The notes beneath the pieces were generated by a model. It was not told where the DNA came from. It searched no databases and saw only the letters and a list, made by a program, of their open reading frames with translations. The position numbers and the translations under genes are program-made. From Treponema socranskii subsp. socranskii VPI DR56BR1116 = ATCC 35536 (GTDB taxonomy: Bacteria; Spirochaetota; Spirochaetia; Treponematales; Treponemataceae), in assembly GCF_000468115.1 (NCBI RefSeq), contig NZ_AVQI01000080.1:62001-126000 (forward strand): 64,000 nt of DNA. The letters are read 5' to 3'. Positions 1 to 9,416 of this stretch are shown here, in pieces (position 1 is the first letter of the stretch; every line of letters begins with the position of its first letter).

Positions 1-1
1 T

Positions 2-1072
2 ACGAATTATATCGACGGCGGCAATGTTTTGAGTCCCGCCGCGTTCAACGCGCCTCAGTTTTCGTTCGCTTATGACGGTCACCGCTTCGATTTTGTACAG
101 CATTTTGCAGCTCTCCGTGCGTCCGATATGCTCGGAAAAAACGGTCCCTACGGAAAATTCCTTTCTTTCCACGCGCTGCGCTTTACGCCGAACCGGAAAA
201 TCCGCCTTTCGTATTACGATTCGGTCGTCTACGGTAAACGCTTCGATCCGTCGTATTTGATTCCGTTTCCTGCCGGATTTATAGCTTCCGCAAACGGATA
301 CGACGATAACGTAATCGCAGGTCTTTTGTTCGAATATAATTTTTTCTCAGGCGTTTCGTGGCTTACCGATTTGAGCATCAATAAGCTCGACATACCGCAG
401 ATGGCTCGCCTGCGCTTCAATGCCGATAACCGTTTGGCGTTTAAAACGGGACTGTCCTATACGCCGAATGATTCGCTTTGCAAACTGTTGACTTTAAGCT
501 ATACGATCATCTCTCCGTATATGTATACATCCGAAGAGACGAACGGCGAATCATATAATTATCATTCATATACGAATTGGGGACGGAGCATAGGGCAAAG
601 TCTCCCGCCGAATTCGGATCATATTTCGTTGAAAATCAAACTCGAGCCGGTAAAGCGTTTTACCGTTTCGACCTTTGCTTCCATTACTCGTCATGCGAAC
701 GTATATCAGTCGTACTCCAATGATGAACTGCGGGAGATGCTTTCCAAAGGTGGACGCGCGACGGACGGCAGCATCAATTCGCAGCGCTATGCTTCGACGC
801 AGTTTTTATCGGAGTCGTACGTCATGTATATTGCGCGCGGCGGCGTCGAAGTTTCATACCGTTTTCCGCGCGTCAACGCGGGCGTCTTCGAATTGAACGG
901 CATCTTCGCATACACGTATATCAGCAACGCGGGCATGGACACTCCGATATTCTCCGGCGCGACTAAAAGCACTGCGGATGCGCAATTCAACCTTATGCGT
1001 ACCGCTTGGGAAAATCAACTGCACGACGAATACGACATATTCTTTTCGCTGGGTGTAAAATGGACATACTAG
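2..1072 (+). CDS. C-terminal part of a beta-barrel-like envelope protein (5' end outside window)
   Basis: The reading frame is open from the first bases of the window, so the true start lies upstream and only the last 356 residues are visible. They are rich in alternating aromatic and polar residues (for example FRFTPNRKIRLSYYDSVVYG-like strands) and end in FFSLGVKWTY. Such a terminal strand with a final aromatic residue is usual for outer-membrane beta-barrels inserted by the BAM machinery. No enzymatic motif is visible. The next gene starts 10 nt downstream and is a lipid-type glycosyltransferase, so a role in surface glycan or lipid export is possible, but this is inference. Alternative: another periplasmic beta-rich protein. 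Confidence 0.7.
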   Translation, partial: TNYIDGGNVLSPAAFNAPQFSFAYDGHRFDFVQHFAALRASDMLGKNGPYGKFLSFHALRFTPNRKIRLSYYDSVVYGKRFDPSYLIPFPAGFIASANGYDDNVIAGLLFEYNFFSGVSWLTDLSINKLDIPQMARLRFNADNRLAFKTGLSYTPNDSLCKLLTLSYTIISPYMYTSEETNGESYNYHSYTNWGRSIGQSLPPNSDHISLKIKLEPVKRFTVSTFASITRHANVYQSYSNDELREMLSKGGRATDGSINSQRYASTQFLSESYVMYIARGGVEVSYRFPRVNAGVFELNGIFAYTYISNAGMDTPIFSGATKSTADAQFNLMRTAWENQLHDEYDIFFSLGVKWTY

Positions 1073-1082
1073 CGGAGGCGCG

Positions 1083-2216
1083 ATGAAACGGAAATTTCTT
1101 TTTTTATATCTCAATACCGGCGCAGGTCATATTTCCGCAGCAAAGGTGCTCGCTGCGGCTTTAAAAGAAAAAGATCCCGACGTCGAAATCGAAATGCTCA
1201 ACGGCTTCGACAAGTATAATTTTTTCGGGCACTTTATGTTCGAAAAGGGATACAATTACGCGACGAATTACGTTCACGGTGCCTTTCCGCTCATCTACGA
1301 CATGGCGCAGCACCGCTGGGGCCAGACGATGTTCGTGCTTCCGCTGCGCTTTCACACGACGCGCTATCTCCGCCGCGTCATCCGCGAAAAGCAGCCGACC
1401 GATATCGTATCGTTTCACTTTGCCCTCACGCCCTTTGTTAAATCGGCGCTCCGGCAAATTTCCGAAAAGATCAATTTTACGGTAATGGTTACCGATCCGT
1501 TTACGCTGCCGAACGCATGGTTTTACGAAAACGATCAAAAATTTTTTGTGTTTTCGGAACAGGCAAAACGGCAGGCCGTCGAAGTCTGCGGCGTGCCCGA
1601 ACAAAACGTCACCGTCGTTCCGTTTTTGATGAACGAAAAATATCTTATGCCGCTGCCGTCGAAAGACGAAATTGCAGCGATAAAAGCGAAGTACGGTTTT
1701 ACGGCCGGCAAAAAAATCGTGCTGCTCGTCGGGGGTGGAGAGGGGCTTCCCGGTGCGGTTGAAATTATTAAAGAATGCGTGTTCCACCGCGCGCAGTTTT
1801 CGGTCGCAATCGTATGCGGCCGCGACAGAGCGTTTAAAGATGCGCTCGAACTCCTCAGGCGCACGTACCCCAAACTCGATCTGCACGTGTTCGGCTTTAT
1901 CGATTACCTCGACGAACTTATTAAAATATGCGACTGCGCCGTCATCAAAGCGGGGCCTGCGACGCTTATGGAAGTGATTTCGTGCCGGAAGCCCGTCATC
2001 ATCATCAAATACATTCACAATCAGGAGCTCGGTAATATGCGCTTTGCAGTCGATCATAAAGTCGGCTGGTATATCACAAAGCCGCGCGACGTGTACCGAA
2101 AAATCAACGAATTGCTTGTCGATAAAAATTTCGACGAAGAGATGAAAAAGAATTTCGACAGCGTGCACCTCGACACCGATGCCGGAAAAGTCGCTTCTCT
2201 TTTGCTCGAAAAATAG
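1083..2216 (+). CDS. MGDG synthase/MurG-like glycosyltransferase
   Basis: A 377-residue GT-B fold protein. The N-terminus reads LYLNTGAGHISAAKVLAAAL, which matches the acceptor-side GxGH loop of monogalactosyldiacylglycerol synthase-like enzymes. The C-terminal half has the nucleotide-sugar part: VLLVGGGEG near residue 215 and AGPATLMEV with PVIIIKYI near residues 295-315, typical of MGDG synthase/MurG donor sites. It is expected to act at the inner leaflet of the cytoplasmic membrane, moving a sugar from a UDP donor onto a lipid acceptor such as diacylglycerol. The start codon follows GGAGG at 1074-1078. It lies 10 nt behind the barrel gene and probably shares its transcript. The exact sugar and lipid are not readable from sequence. 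Confidence 0.82.
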   Translation: MKRKFLFLYLNTGAGHISAAKVLAAALKEKDPDVEIEMLNGFDKYNFFGHFMFEKGYNYATNYVHGAFPLIYDMAQHRWGQTMFVLPLRFHTTRYLRRVIREKQPTDIVSFHFALTPFVKSALRQISEKINFTVMVTDPFTLPNAWFYENDQKFFVFSEQAKRQAVEVCGVPEQNVTVVPFLMNEKYLMPLPSKDEIAAIKAKYGFTAGKKIVLLVGGGEGLPGAVEIIKECVFHRAQFSVAIVCGRDRAFKDALELLRRTYPKLDLHVFGFIDYLDELIKICDCAVIKAGPATLMEVISCRKPVIIIKYIHNQELGNMRFAVDHKVGWYITKPRDVYRKINELLVDKNFDEEMKKNFDSVHLDTDAGKVASLLLEK

Positions 2217-2226
2217 CAATGCGCGT

Positions 2227-3375
2227 TCAAACCGAAAAGTGTTTTATCTCCCGTTTTTCGAATGCTTCTTGTATCAATGCATCGGCGTCGAGGGACGCGT
2301 AAATCGCTTCGGCTTCTTCGGTTGATGCGCGGAGCACCGGATGCTTGGGTGAAAAGAGCACGCAGCAATCTTCATAGGGCAGGATCGACGTTTCGTATGT
2401 GCCGATTTCCCTTGCCGTGTCGATGATCTCTTCTTTGTCGAGTCCGACGAGGGGACGCAAAAGCGGGCGGGACGCGAAGTGTTCGGTAACGTTCAAATTG
2501 GCGATCGTCTGGCTTGCAACCTGTCCGAGACTTTCGCCGGTGATAATGCAGTCCGCGTGCGTCCGCTCTGCGATGAGGTTTGCCGTTTTCATCATGCACA
2601 CGCGGAGCATGAGCGTCGTCCACGCTTGGGGCGCTTTTTCTTTAATGCGCATCTGCACGTCGGTAAAGGGAACGATATTCAAATACGTATCGAGTCCGTA
2701 ATTTGCAAGGGATGCGGCGAGACTTTCAACTTTTTTTTGCGCTTCTTCCGACGTGTACGGATACGAGTGAAAATAAGCGCAGTCGATTTTCATGCCGCGC
2801 CGCATCATGCGGTAGCCCGCGACGGGCGAATCGATACCGCCTGAAAGCAGGAGAAGTCCTTTGCCGCTCGATCCGACGGGAAGGCCGCGCCGTCCTTTTT
2901 CCGCATCGGAAAAGACAAAGCAGCGGTCTCGCACTTCGACATAGATGCGCACGTCGGGGGAGTGCACGTCGACTGCGAGCACGCCTTCGCGAGATGCACG
3001 GTCGGCCGCTTTGCAGCAGATTTCATAGGAAGTGAACGGAAAGTCTTTGTCCTGCCGCCTCGCTTCGATTTTAAACGATTTTGCACCTTTTTCCTTTGCG
3101 TGCACGGCTTCTTCGTAGACTGCCAGACTTATGGAATCGATGTTTTTTTCGACGACTGCCGTTTTTGCCCAGCCCGTGATCCCGATGAGGTGCTCGAGCG
3201 CGAATCGCGCCGCCCCTTCGTCGTCGCAGTCGATATAGAGCCGTCCCGCATTTCCGCTCACTTTCGCGCTTGCGTTTTTGAGCAGCCGCCGCGCGTTTGC
3301 CGCAAGCCGGTTTTTAAATTCGTCGATATTCGAACCTTTGAGAGAAAGCTCTCCGACCTTTGCAAGATACGTCAT
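2227..3375 (-). CDS. thiI: tRNA 4-thiouridine synthase ThiI
   Basis: ThiI adenylates U8 of tRNA and transfers sulfur to give 4-thiouridine; it can also feed sulfur to thiamine synthesis. Domains in order: NFLD/THUMP region (MTYLAKVGELSLKGSN start, basic residues to about 160), then the PP-loop ATPase with LLLLSGGIDSPVA, and the family motif EDCCVLFSPKHP near the C-terminus. At 382 residues it lacks the rhodanese domain, as in the Bacillus-type enzyme. I chose the ATG at 3375 rather than an in-frame ATG at 3411 because the homologous N-terminus begins here and a -10 box lies 7 nt upstream, which places the longer start upstream of the predicted transcript. It is tail-to-tail with the glycosyltransferase (10 nt gap). 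Confidence 0.93.
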   Translation of the reverse strand: MTYLAKVGELSLKGSNIDEFKNRLAANARRLLKNASAKVSGNAGRLYIDCDDEGAARFALEHLIGITGWAKTAVVEKNIDSISLAVYEEAVHAKEKGAKSFKIEARRQDKDFPFTSYEICCKAADRASREGVLAVDVHSPDVRIYVEVRDRCFVFSDAEKGRRGLPVGSSGKGLLLLSGGIDSPVAGYRMMRRGMKIDCAYFHSYPYTSEEAQKKVESLAASLANYGLDTYLNIVPFTDVQMRIKEKAPQAWTTLMLRVCMMKTANLIAERTHADCIITGESLGQVASQTIANLNVTEHFASRPLLRPLVGLDKEEIIDTAREIGTYETSILPYEDCCVLFSPKHPVLRASTEEAEAIYASLDADALIQEAFEKREIKHFSV

Positions 3376-3382
3376 ACGCGCC

Positions 3383-3411
3383 AGTATAAATAATCGCGTC
3401 GAGTCGGGCAA
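3383..3411 (-). promoter_or_regulatory. thiI promoter with -10 directly before the start codon
   Basis: On the minus strand: TTGCCC (3411-3406), 17-nt spacer, TATACT (3388-3383), then 7 nt to the ATG at 3375. Transcription would begin at or within one base of the start codon, so thiI is predicted to be leaderless. No Shine-Dalgarno sequence is present. Confidence 0.6.
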
Positions 3412-3500
3412 GAGCGGTGCCCGTCTTATACAGGCTTTCGCACAACGGAAAACTTAGTTTTTACTCACATCACATTTTTTAATAGTATGCTTATTTGATT

Positions 3501-4736
3501 TTATATTTGTTCTTTTATATAAGGAAATTCTTTTTCAAAAGCAAGCCATGCGGCGCCGTATGCCCCCATATTTTCATCGAGCCGGGGTGCTAGAATTTTA
3601 AGCTGTTTGGAATTTTCCGCAATGGAATTTTCGCATAATGCTTTATATACGGTTTCGATAAAAACATCGCCCGCTTGTGCAAGCGTTCCGTACAGCACAA
3701 TATAAGCAGGCGCTAAAATATCTACGACAATCCCCAGCGCAGAGCCCAAACATTCGGCAAGCGATTTCATAAATTCAATCGATTCGCCGTCACCCTCTTG
3801 TATCGTTAAAACAAGGTTTTCTACCGTTAAGCGGTTATAGTCGTTTTCAACACGGTCAAAAAGTCCTCTCATTTTTCCTAAAGAAACCGCTTCTATCAGT
3901 TTTACTTTTATTCCTACATCGGATATTTCCGAATTCAGGCACCCGTGTTTTCCGCACGAACAAAGACGGTTGCTGTTGGGTATTTTAAGGTGTCCCAATT
4001 GCCCGGCATAACCTTCGTTGCTTAAAAAAATCTCGTTGTTTATAACGGGAATAACCCGAATTCCGTTACGGATCGAAACAAATAAAAAATCCTGTAAATC
4101 CGGATATGCCATACTGTACTTGCGTTTATAACCGACAGCCATAACGGATACATTGCTCTTGATATAACATTTTATATTGTAACGCTCTTCTATCAGATTT
4201 TTTAAAGGTATATGTTTCCAATCTTGAATATAGGCATATTCAACGACTTCACCTGTTTGCGAATTATAATAGCCGGGAACACCTATACCGATGGCAAATA
4301 TTTTGTTGTGTTCAAAGCGGTTTTTTATTTTATCTAAAACGGAAAAAATCCCGTCAAGCACTTGTTCGGCACAAATATTTTTAGAAAATTCGATTTTATC
4401 GTTAAAAACAATTTGTTCATCGAAGTTCATCAACACGCAATCAAGTTTAAATGAATTGAATTCGATTCCGATAAAATATCCCGCATCGGGATTTATTTTC
4501 AGCCACAGAGGTTTTCTTCCGACACGCGCATCAACGGATTCCTGTTCGCAAAGAAACTTTTCTTCTATTAATTCATCAATAAGACCGAGAATTGTGGTCA
4601 TGCTGTAATTGGTTATTTTTTTTAAATCGAAGCGGGAAAGATGTTCGCTGTTTTTAATAATACTGAGAATTTTATTGCGCTTAAATGTTTTTCGGCTTTT
4701 TACAATCGAATCTGCCGTATTTTGATCGTCTGACAT
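3501..4736 (-). CDS. ROK family transcriptional regulator
   Basis: A 411-residue NagC/XylR-type protein. Residues about 20-75 form a winged helix-turn-helix (LSRFDLKKITNYSMTTILGL), followed by a ROK sugar-kinase-like domain with IGIGVPGYYN and the zinc motif CSCGKHGCLN around residue 260. It is the last gene of the carbohydrate operon, 29 nt after the FGGY kinase. It probably represses the operon and is relieved by a pathway sugar or sugar phosphate. Base composition is AT-rich like the rest of the operon. The inducer cannot be read from the sequence. Confidence 0.88.
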   Translation of the reverse strand: MSDDQNTADSIVKSRKTFKRNKILSIIKNSEHLSRFDLKKITNYSMTTILGLIDELIEEKFLCEQESVDARVGRKPLWLKINPDAGYFIGIEFNSFKLDCVLMNFDEQIVFNDKIEFSKNICAEQVLDGIFSVLDKIKNRFEHNKIFAIGIGVPGYYNSQTGEVVEYAYIQDWKHIPLKNLIEERYNIKCYIKSNVSVMAVGYKRKYSMAYPDLQDFLFVSIRNGIRVIPVINNEIFLSNEGYAGQLGHLKIPNSNRLCSCGKHGCLNSEISDVGIKVKLIEAVSLGKMRGLFDRVENDYNRLTVENLVLTIQEGDGESIEFMKSLAECLGSALGIVVDILAPAYIVLYGTLAQAGDVFIETVYKALCENSIAENSKQLKILAPRLDENMGAYGAAWLAFEKEFPYIKEQI

Positions 4737-4765
4737 AACAGATATAAGAGAATACCCTTACTGCA

Positions 4766-6223
4766 TTAGGAAATAATATGCTTCACGGCTTTATACAGTT
4801 TTTTATAAGCGTTGAAGTTTTTAGCATATACCGAAGTATACTCTTTTTTAGGAATAAAAGACAGTCTTTTTTCATTTTTAATATGTTCAAAAAAAAGCTC
4901 AACAAAATGTATATCAAGAGCCGAAGCGGCAAGCATTGCAGCACCCCGGCATGCGGTTTCCTGCACAGGACATACTTCTATCGGTAAACCGAACACATCG
5001 CTTTTTAACTGCATAATCGTGCCGGATTGACTTACGCCGCCCATAGCTATCAACTTCATTATCTTTATTCCTTTTTTGCGCAACAGCCGTATATTCAGCA
5101 AAATTTCGTACGTAACACCTTCCACTAAAGCACGGAAAAATTCATTTTTTGTCGTATGTATATTTAAGCCGATTACCGCCCCCGCACTTGAATCGTCGTT
5201 ATAAGGGGATCCGGTCGAAGTAAAATGCGGTAAAACCAACAACTTAGTCGGTTCTTGTGCCATTTCAGCGACAACGGATTGATAAGACTTATTTTGCGCA
5301 AACTGTGAACAAAACCATTGTATGATATTTCCGCCCGTAAAGTTTCCGGGTAACGTAATAAATTTACCGTTTGCAATATGCGGGTAAGACGGAAGACCGA
5401 TATTCCTCAATTCGGGCATAAATGAAGACGTTTCGCAAATCAACGTTTCCGTAGTTCCCAACGAATAAGCGGCTTCCCCTTCACCTAAAACGGCACAGCC
5501 GTATTCGCTGCACGCTTGATCGTGTCCGCCTTGAACGATACACACATCTTCCGGCAGTCCGGTTTGCTTACAAATTTTTTTGTCCGGCTTTCCCAATAGC
5601 GTTCCCGCTTTAAAAACCTGCGGCAATTGGGTTTTTGTTATTCCTAGTATTTTTAAAATCTCGTCCGACCACGCCAGTTTTTGTACGTCGAACATCATTG
5701 TCCGGGCGGCAAGAGAATAATCCGAAGACGGCGGTAAGCCGAAACACGAAATAATATAATCGCTGACACAGGCAAAAAAAACGGGCGGTGTTTTATACCG
5801 CTGTTGATTATTTAAAATCCACGCAATTTTAGGAGCGGTATGTACGGACGATACGATTTGTCCGGTAATCTCATAGATTTGCTCATCCGAAATACGATTA
5901 CGCAAACTTTGTGTTTCTTTTTTTGCCCGCCGGTCGTAAGACAAAATAATATTTCCGACCGGAACAAAGTGCGAATCCAAGGGCACAACGCCTTCGCCCT
6001 GACTTGAAAAACTTACGGCAAGAATTTTTTCTTTTACACATGAGGTTATTTCACACAAAAGATCGCACACGTTTTTCCAAAGCGAATACGGATCCAATTC
6101 CGCCCAGCCTGCTTGAGGAACATAAATTATATTTTGCCGTTTTTTTACACACACGAGCTTTCCCGTTTCGTCAAAACAAGACGCTTTTACGGTTGTGGTT
6201 CCTAAATCTATACCTATAAACAC
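4766..6223 (-). CDS. FGGY carbohydrate kinase, xylulokinase-like
   Basis: A 485-residue kinase expected to phosphorylate a ketopentose or related sugar with ATP in the cytoplasm. The N-terminal FGGY domain starts with MFIGIDLGTTTVKASCFDE (phosphate loop). The catalytic region GGHDQACSEYGC carries the family's catalytic Asp, and the C-terminal ATPase half has AMGGVSQSGTIMQLKSDVFG. Length fits the family (about 480-520). It is 2 nt downstream of the permease gene, so translation is probably coupled. The sequence resembles XylB and LyxK-type kinases, but specificity in FGGY kinases cannot be set by eye. No sugar isomerase is encoded nearby. Confidence 0.85.
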   Translation of the reverse strand: MFIGIDLGTTTVKASCFDETGKLVCVKKRQNIIYVPQAGWAELDPYSLWKNVCDLLCEITSCVKEKILAVSFSSQGEGVVPLDSHFVPVGNIILSYDRRAKKETQSLRNRISDEQIYEITGQIVSSVHTAPKIAWILNNQQRYKTPPVFFACVSDYIISCFGLPPSSDYSLAARTMMFDVQKLAWSDEILKILGITKTQLPQVFKAGTLLGKPDKKICKQTGLPEDVCIVQGGHDQACSEYGCAVLGEGEAAYSLGTTETLICETSSFMPELRNIGLPSYPHIANGKFITLPGNFTGGNIIQWFCSQFAQNKSYQSVVAEMAQEPTKLLVLPHFTSTGSPYNDDSSAGAVIGLNIHTTKNEFFRALVEGVTYEILLNIRLLRKKGIKIMKLIAMGGVSQSGTIMQLKSDVFGLPIEVCPVQETACRGAAMLAASALDIHFVELFFEHIKNEKRLSFIPKKEYTSVYAKNFNAYKKLYKAVKHIIS

Positions 6224-6225
6224 GG

Positions 6226-7056
6226 CTATCCTTTTATCGCTCCGGCGAGCATTCCGCGGACAAAATATTTTTGTACCGCAATATAAAATAAAATCATCGG
6301 AGTACAGATAACGACAAGAATTGCAAACAGCGCACCCGGCTGGCTAAAATAAAAACCTTGATATTGCATGGGAATCAAAGTGAGTGTTTTCATAGAGGTT
6401 TCGCTCATCGTAACCAAGGCTAAAAAGAATTCGTTCCAAGACGTTAAAAACTGCCAAATCATAACAACAATTAAACCGGGGCGGATAACCGGAAGTATAA
6501 TTAAAAAAAACAAACGCCACACACCGCATCCGTCCACAATAGCGGCATCTTCCAAATCGGGCGGCACGTTATCTAAAAACGCTTTTATAATAACCAAACC
6601 GAAAGGAATACCTAAAGCCGTGTAAGGAAATATCAAGCCTTGGTACGTATTTATCCATCCCAAAGTGCTGTTGATTTGTGTGAGCGGAATAACCAACGCG
6701 CTTATAGGAACCATCAACGTAAGCATAAGCGTATTATAAATAATTGTTTTGCCGCGGACCTGTTTCCGCGTTAAACCGAAAGCAGCCATTGCCGCCGTCA
6801 AAGTAACCAAAAAAACCGAAAAGCTTGTTATAATAAGACTTGAAATAAAATTCGGCAATAAATTATTTTGCCGAAAAACCAATTTAAAATTTTGCAAAAC
6901 AACAGGAAATAAAAAGAGTACCGGTTCAAAAGCCTTTTCCGGTTTTCGCAACGACATACTTATCATAAAAATAAGCGGGCACATCCATAAAAAACCGATA
7001 ATTAAAAGCACTACAGACCAACGGATTTGCCTTTTTTTCATTACTTTTAAAGTCAT
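6226..7056 (-). CDS. CUT1 ABC sugar transporter permease (MalG/UgpE type)
   Basis: A 276-residue inner-membrane protein with six predicted hydrophobic segments. The EAA loop reads LEDAAIVDGCGVWRLFFLII, placed about 80 residues from the C-terminus as in MalG-type subunits. It forms the translocation pore with the upstream permease; their genes overlap by 4 nt (ATGA), implying coupled translation. No ATP-binding subunit is in the operon. As in many CUT1 systems, a shared MsiK/UgpC-like ATPase encoded elsewhere would be needed. Confidence 0.9.
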   Translation of the reverse strand: MTLKVMKKRQIRWSVVLLIIGFLWMCPLIFMISMSLRKPEKAFEPVLFLFPVVLQNFKLVFRQNNLLPNFISSLIITSFSVFLVTLTAAMAAFGLTRKQVRGKTIIYNTLMLTLMVPISALVIPLTQINSTLGWINTYQGLIFPYTALGIPFGLVIIKAFLDNVPPDLEDAAIVDGCGVWRLFFLIILPVIRPGLIVVMIWQFLTSWNEFFLALVTMSETSMKTLTLIPMQYQGFYFSQPGALFAILVVICTPMILFYIAVQKYFVRGMLAGAIKG

Positions 7057-7955
7057 GCCGCAGCCCCCTTGTTTTTTACGTTACCGGAACCGAAAGATAC
7101 CACTTGCCGTATGGTTAGCAATAAAGCCGTTAAAAGAACTACGACGGAAACGGCGGACGCATATCCCATTTTTTGCATGCGAAAACCGGCTTTAAATATG
7201 TATGTACCGGGCATTTCCGAAGCCGAATTCGGTCCGCCGCTGGTCATCGTATATACCAGGGCAAAAGTTTGCAAAGAACCGATAATACCGAGCATAATAA
7301 GCGTTTTATGAACGGACGATAACAGCGGCACATATATTGCAAAAATCTTTTTTATTTCGCTTACACCGTCTATTTCCACCGCCTCTCGTATATCCGTAGA
7401 AATTTGCGAAAGACCGGCAACATACAACAGCATTGACCAGCCCGTCCATTCCCAAATATTTACTCCTATTACGGCAAAAACAGCACTTCTATAATCTCCC
7501 AGCCAATTAAAAGGACCTTTAAAACCCAGTTTATACAAAGCATTCGTTATAAGCCCCTGATACGGGGAAAACATATTTTTAAACACTATCGCGATTGCAA
7601 CAACGGACGTAACAACCGGTATAAAAAAAAGCGTTCTAAAAAACGGTTTATTACAAAACAATTTTTCTTCAATTATGTATGCCAAAGAAAAACCCAATAC
7701 CATTTGTATAAAAACGGTAATTAAAATCCAATATAAGGCATTGCGCGCTGCCGTAAAAAAAACTCTGTCTTTAAATAAATCAATATAATTTCCGATACCG
7801 ATAAATTTCATATTCGCTAAAGAAGACCAGTTGAAAAAACTTCCATATATAATAAAAAACACCGGATAGGCAATAAAAACAATAAAAAAAACGGCAGCAG
7901 GTACTATAAACAAATAACACGATATTGTTGTTTTTATAACATCACGTTTTTTCAC
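7053..7955 (-). CDS. CUT1 ABC sugar transporter permease (MalF/UgpA type)
   Basis: A 300-residue inner-membrane protein. An N-terminal membrane segment (TTISCYLFIVPAAVFFIVFI) is followed by five more. The EAA loop is REAVEIDGVSEIKKIFAIYV, the contact site for the ATPase subunit. It pairs with the overlapping downstream permease. A hairpin lies between it and the upstream binding-protein gene (7992-8038), which would lower permease expression relative to the binding protein. Substrate: a mono- or oligosaccharide, not identifiable here. Confidence 0.9.
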   Translation of the reverse strand: MKKRDVIKTTISCYLFIVPAAVFFIVFIAYPVFFIIYGSFFNWSSLANMKFIGIGNYIDLFKDRVFFTAARNALYWILITVFIQMVLGFSLAYIIEEKLFCNKPFFRTLFFIPVVTSVVAIAIVFKNMFSPYQGLITNALYKLGFKGPFNWLGDYRSAVFAVIGVNIWEWTGWSMLLYVAGLSQISTDIREAVEIDGVSEIKKIFAIYVPLLSSVHKTLIMLGIIGSLQTFALVYTMTSGGPNSASEMPGTYIFKAGFRMQKMGYASAVSVVVLLTALLLTIRQVVSFGSGNVKNKGAAA

Positions 7956-7991
7956 AGTATATCTCCATAATATAAAAATCGGAATGGAAAA

Positions 7992-8038
7992 TTGGGGCTG
8001 CCAAAACCGTGTGTTAACGATTTTTAAGACAGCCCCAA
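7992..8038 (-). terminator. Intra-operon hairpin between binding-protein and permease genes
   Basis: TTGGGGCTG (7992-8000) pairs with CAGCCCCAA (8030-8038) across a 29-nt loop. Read on the minus strand it is followed by TTTTCC. It sits after the binding-protein stop codon (8050) and before the permease start (7955), so it can act as a partial terminator or 3' stabiliser. The stem is shared with the GGGGCTGTC hairpins at 26757, 30633 and 51702. Confidence 0.6.
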
Positions 8039-8049
8039 AGTGTTATTTT

Positions 8050-9357
8050 TTATTGCAGCACTTTATCTTGTGCAGCTTGTAAATCCGACAATGCTTTTTT
8101 TATAGTCAGCTGACCGGAGGCAACCCCCTGGCATGCGTTTTGTAAAGCAATTTCGACTTCGGGAGAAGCAATGCGCTGGTTTACCGCTACATCCAGCTTT
8201 GAAGCATAGGCATTTATTTGAGTTTTCAGGTTTGCAGGTATGCTCCCCTGCGGCGCTATGCCCTTAAACGCGGGAAGATTATTCAAATCGTTTATCGCTT
8301 CTTGGTTTGCTTTTCCGCCGATAAACGAAGACAACACTTTCCATGCGGCTTCGGGGTTTTTGCACGATTTACTGATTCCGTAACCGAAGTCCATTCCCCC
8401 GATAGGCGGTGAAGCTTTACCGCCGTCCGTATAAGGCGGAAGATAAAAGCTGTCGTACACCCAATTTTTTACGTTATCGACGGGATCCGGAGCGGTATAT
8501 TCCTGCCACCACCAAGAACCGAGCGCCATCATGCCGATTTTTCCTGCGGTAAACAAATTTACCCCGTCCGGATAGGCATTGTTCGACAGAGCGCCCACTT
8601 GAATGATTCCAGAGTCAAACATGTCTTTAAAAGCCGTCATTGTTTTTTCAAAAACGGGATCCGTCCATTTTGCACTTCCGTTTTGCGCTCGTGTTACAAA
8701 ATCGCCGTTTTGGTATGCCAACATTAAAAATACATTAACGTGTTGCCATCCGTCCGCTCCGCCGAAATACAAAGGCGCATAACCGCCTTGAGTAAGCTTT
8801 TTCGACACATCTTTTAACTGCTGCCACGTAGTAGGAACGGATAACCCCAATTCATCAAAGATTTTTTTGTTGTAGATAATATTTATGATTTGCGATTCAA
8901 CGGGCAAAATATATACGCTGTCATCACCGGCGGCATTGCCCAATTTGATTTGATCGGCATCTATTTTATAAAACTTATCCATCCAATTTTCGCCCCACTC
9001 GGCTTTTGCATACGCACTCAAGTCGATCAAGTAGTCTTTATACTGCTGTGTCAGAGAACCCGGCTGCAAACCTAAAATATCGCCTAAGGTATTTGACCCG
9101 GCGCCTGCCGCCAAAGCCGCCAAATATTCGGGATTGTAATTGTAATTCGTATACGAGATTTTTATACCCGTATTATCACTTTCAAACGCACCGATCATTT
9201 TATTGATGGTTCTCGGTATCGGTGTCCACGTCCAAATACTTACATTGTTTGCACCGCTGCTCATCATAGCGCCGTCAGCTTTTTCTTTTTTACTGCAGCT
9301 CGTTAGAAGAGCAAAAACAGCAAACAGAACCAGAATCGTCTTTAACCCTTTTTTCAT
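8050..9357 (-). CDS. ABC sugar-binding lipoprotein (family 1 extracellular solute-binding protein)
   Basis: A 435-residue lipoprotein: MKKGLKTILVLFAVFALLTS then Cys21, a clear lipobox (LLTSC). The mature part has the SBP_bac_1 pattern, including NIIYNKKIFDELGLSVPTTW, the hinge segment AGKIGMMALGSWWWQEYT and a late PEAAWKVLSSFIGGK. It captures the sugar outside the cytoplasmic membrane and delivers it to the two permeases encoded downstream. The start follows GGAGG (9362-9366 region, minus strand). It is the fourth-last gene of the operon and the one expected to be most abundant, given the hairpin behind it. Confidence 0.92.
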   Translation of the reverse strand: MKKGLKTILVLFAVFALLTSCSKKEKADGAMMSSGANNVSIWTWTPIPRTINKMIGAFESDNTGIKISYTNYNYNPEYLAALAAGAGSNTLGDILGLQPGSLTQQYKDYLIDLSAYAKAEWGENWMDKFYKIDADQIKLGNAAGDDSVYILPVESQIINIIYNKKIFDELGLSVPTTWQQLKDVSKKLTQGGYAPLYFGGADGWQHVNVFLMLAYQNGDFVTRAQNGSAKWTDPVFEKTMTAFKDMFDSGIIQVGALSNNAYPDGVNLFTAGKIGMMALGSWWWQEYTAPDPVDNVKNWVYDSFYLPPYTDGGKASPPIGGMDFGYGISKSCKNPEAAWKVLSSFIGGKANQEAINDLNNLPAFKGIAPQGSIPANLKTQINAYASKLDVAVNQRIASPEVEIALQNACQGVASGQLTIKKALSDLQAAQDKVLQ

Positions 9358-9416
9358 TTCAGCCTCCTTATGGCAAAACCCGATATTTTATCCCTCGTAC
9401 CGAGGAAAATAAAACA

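Noticed and set aside
1161-2219. 352-codon open frame on the strand opposite the MGDG-synthase-like gene
   Set aside because: It mirrors a well-supported glycosyltransferase gene; the protein is a Phe/Arg/Val/Asp-rich shadow with no motif or ribosome binding site.
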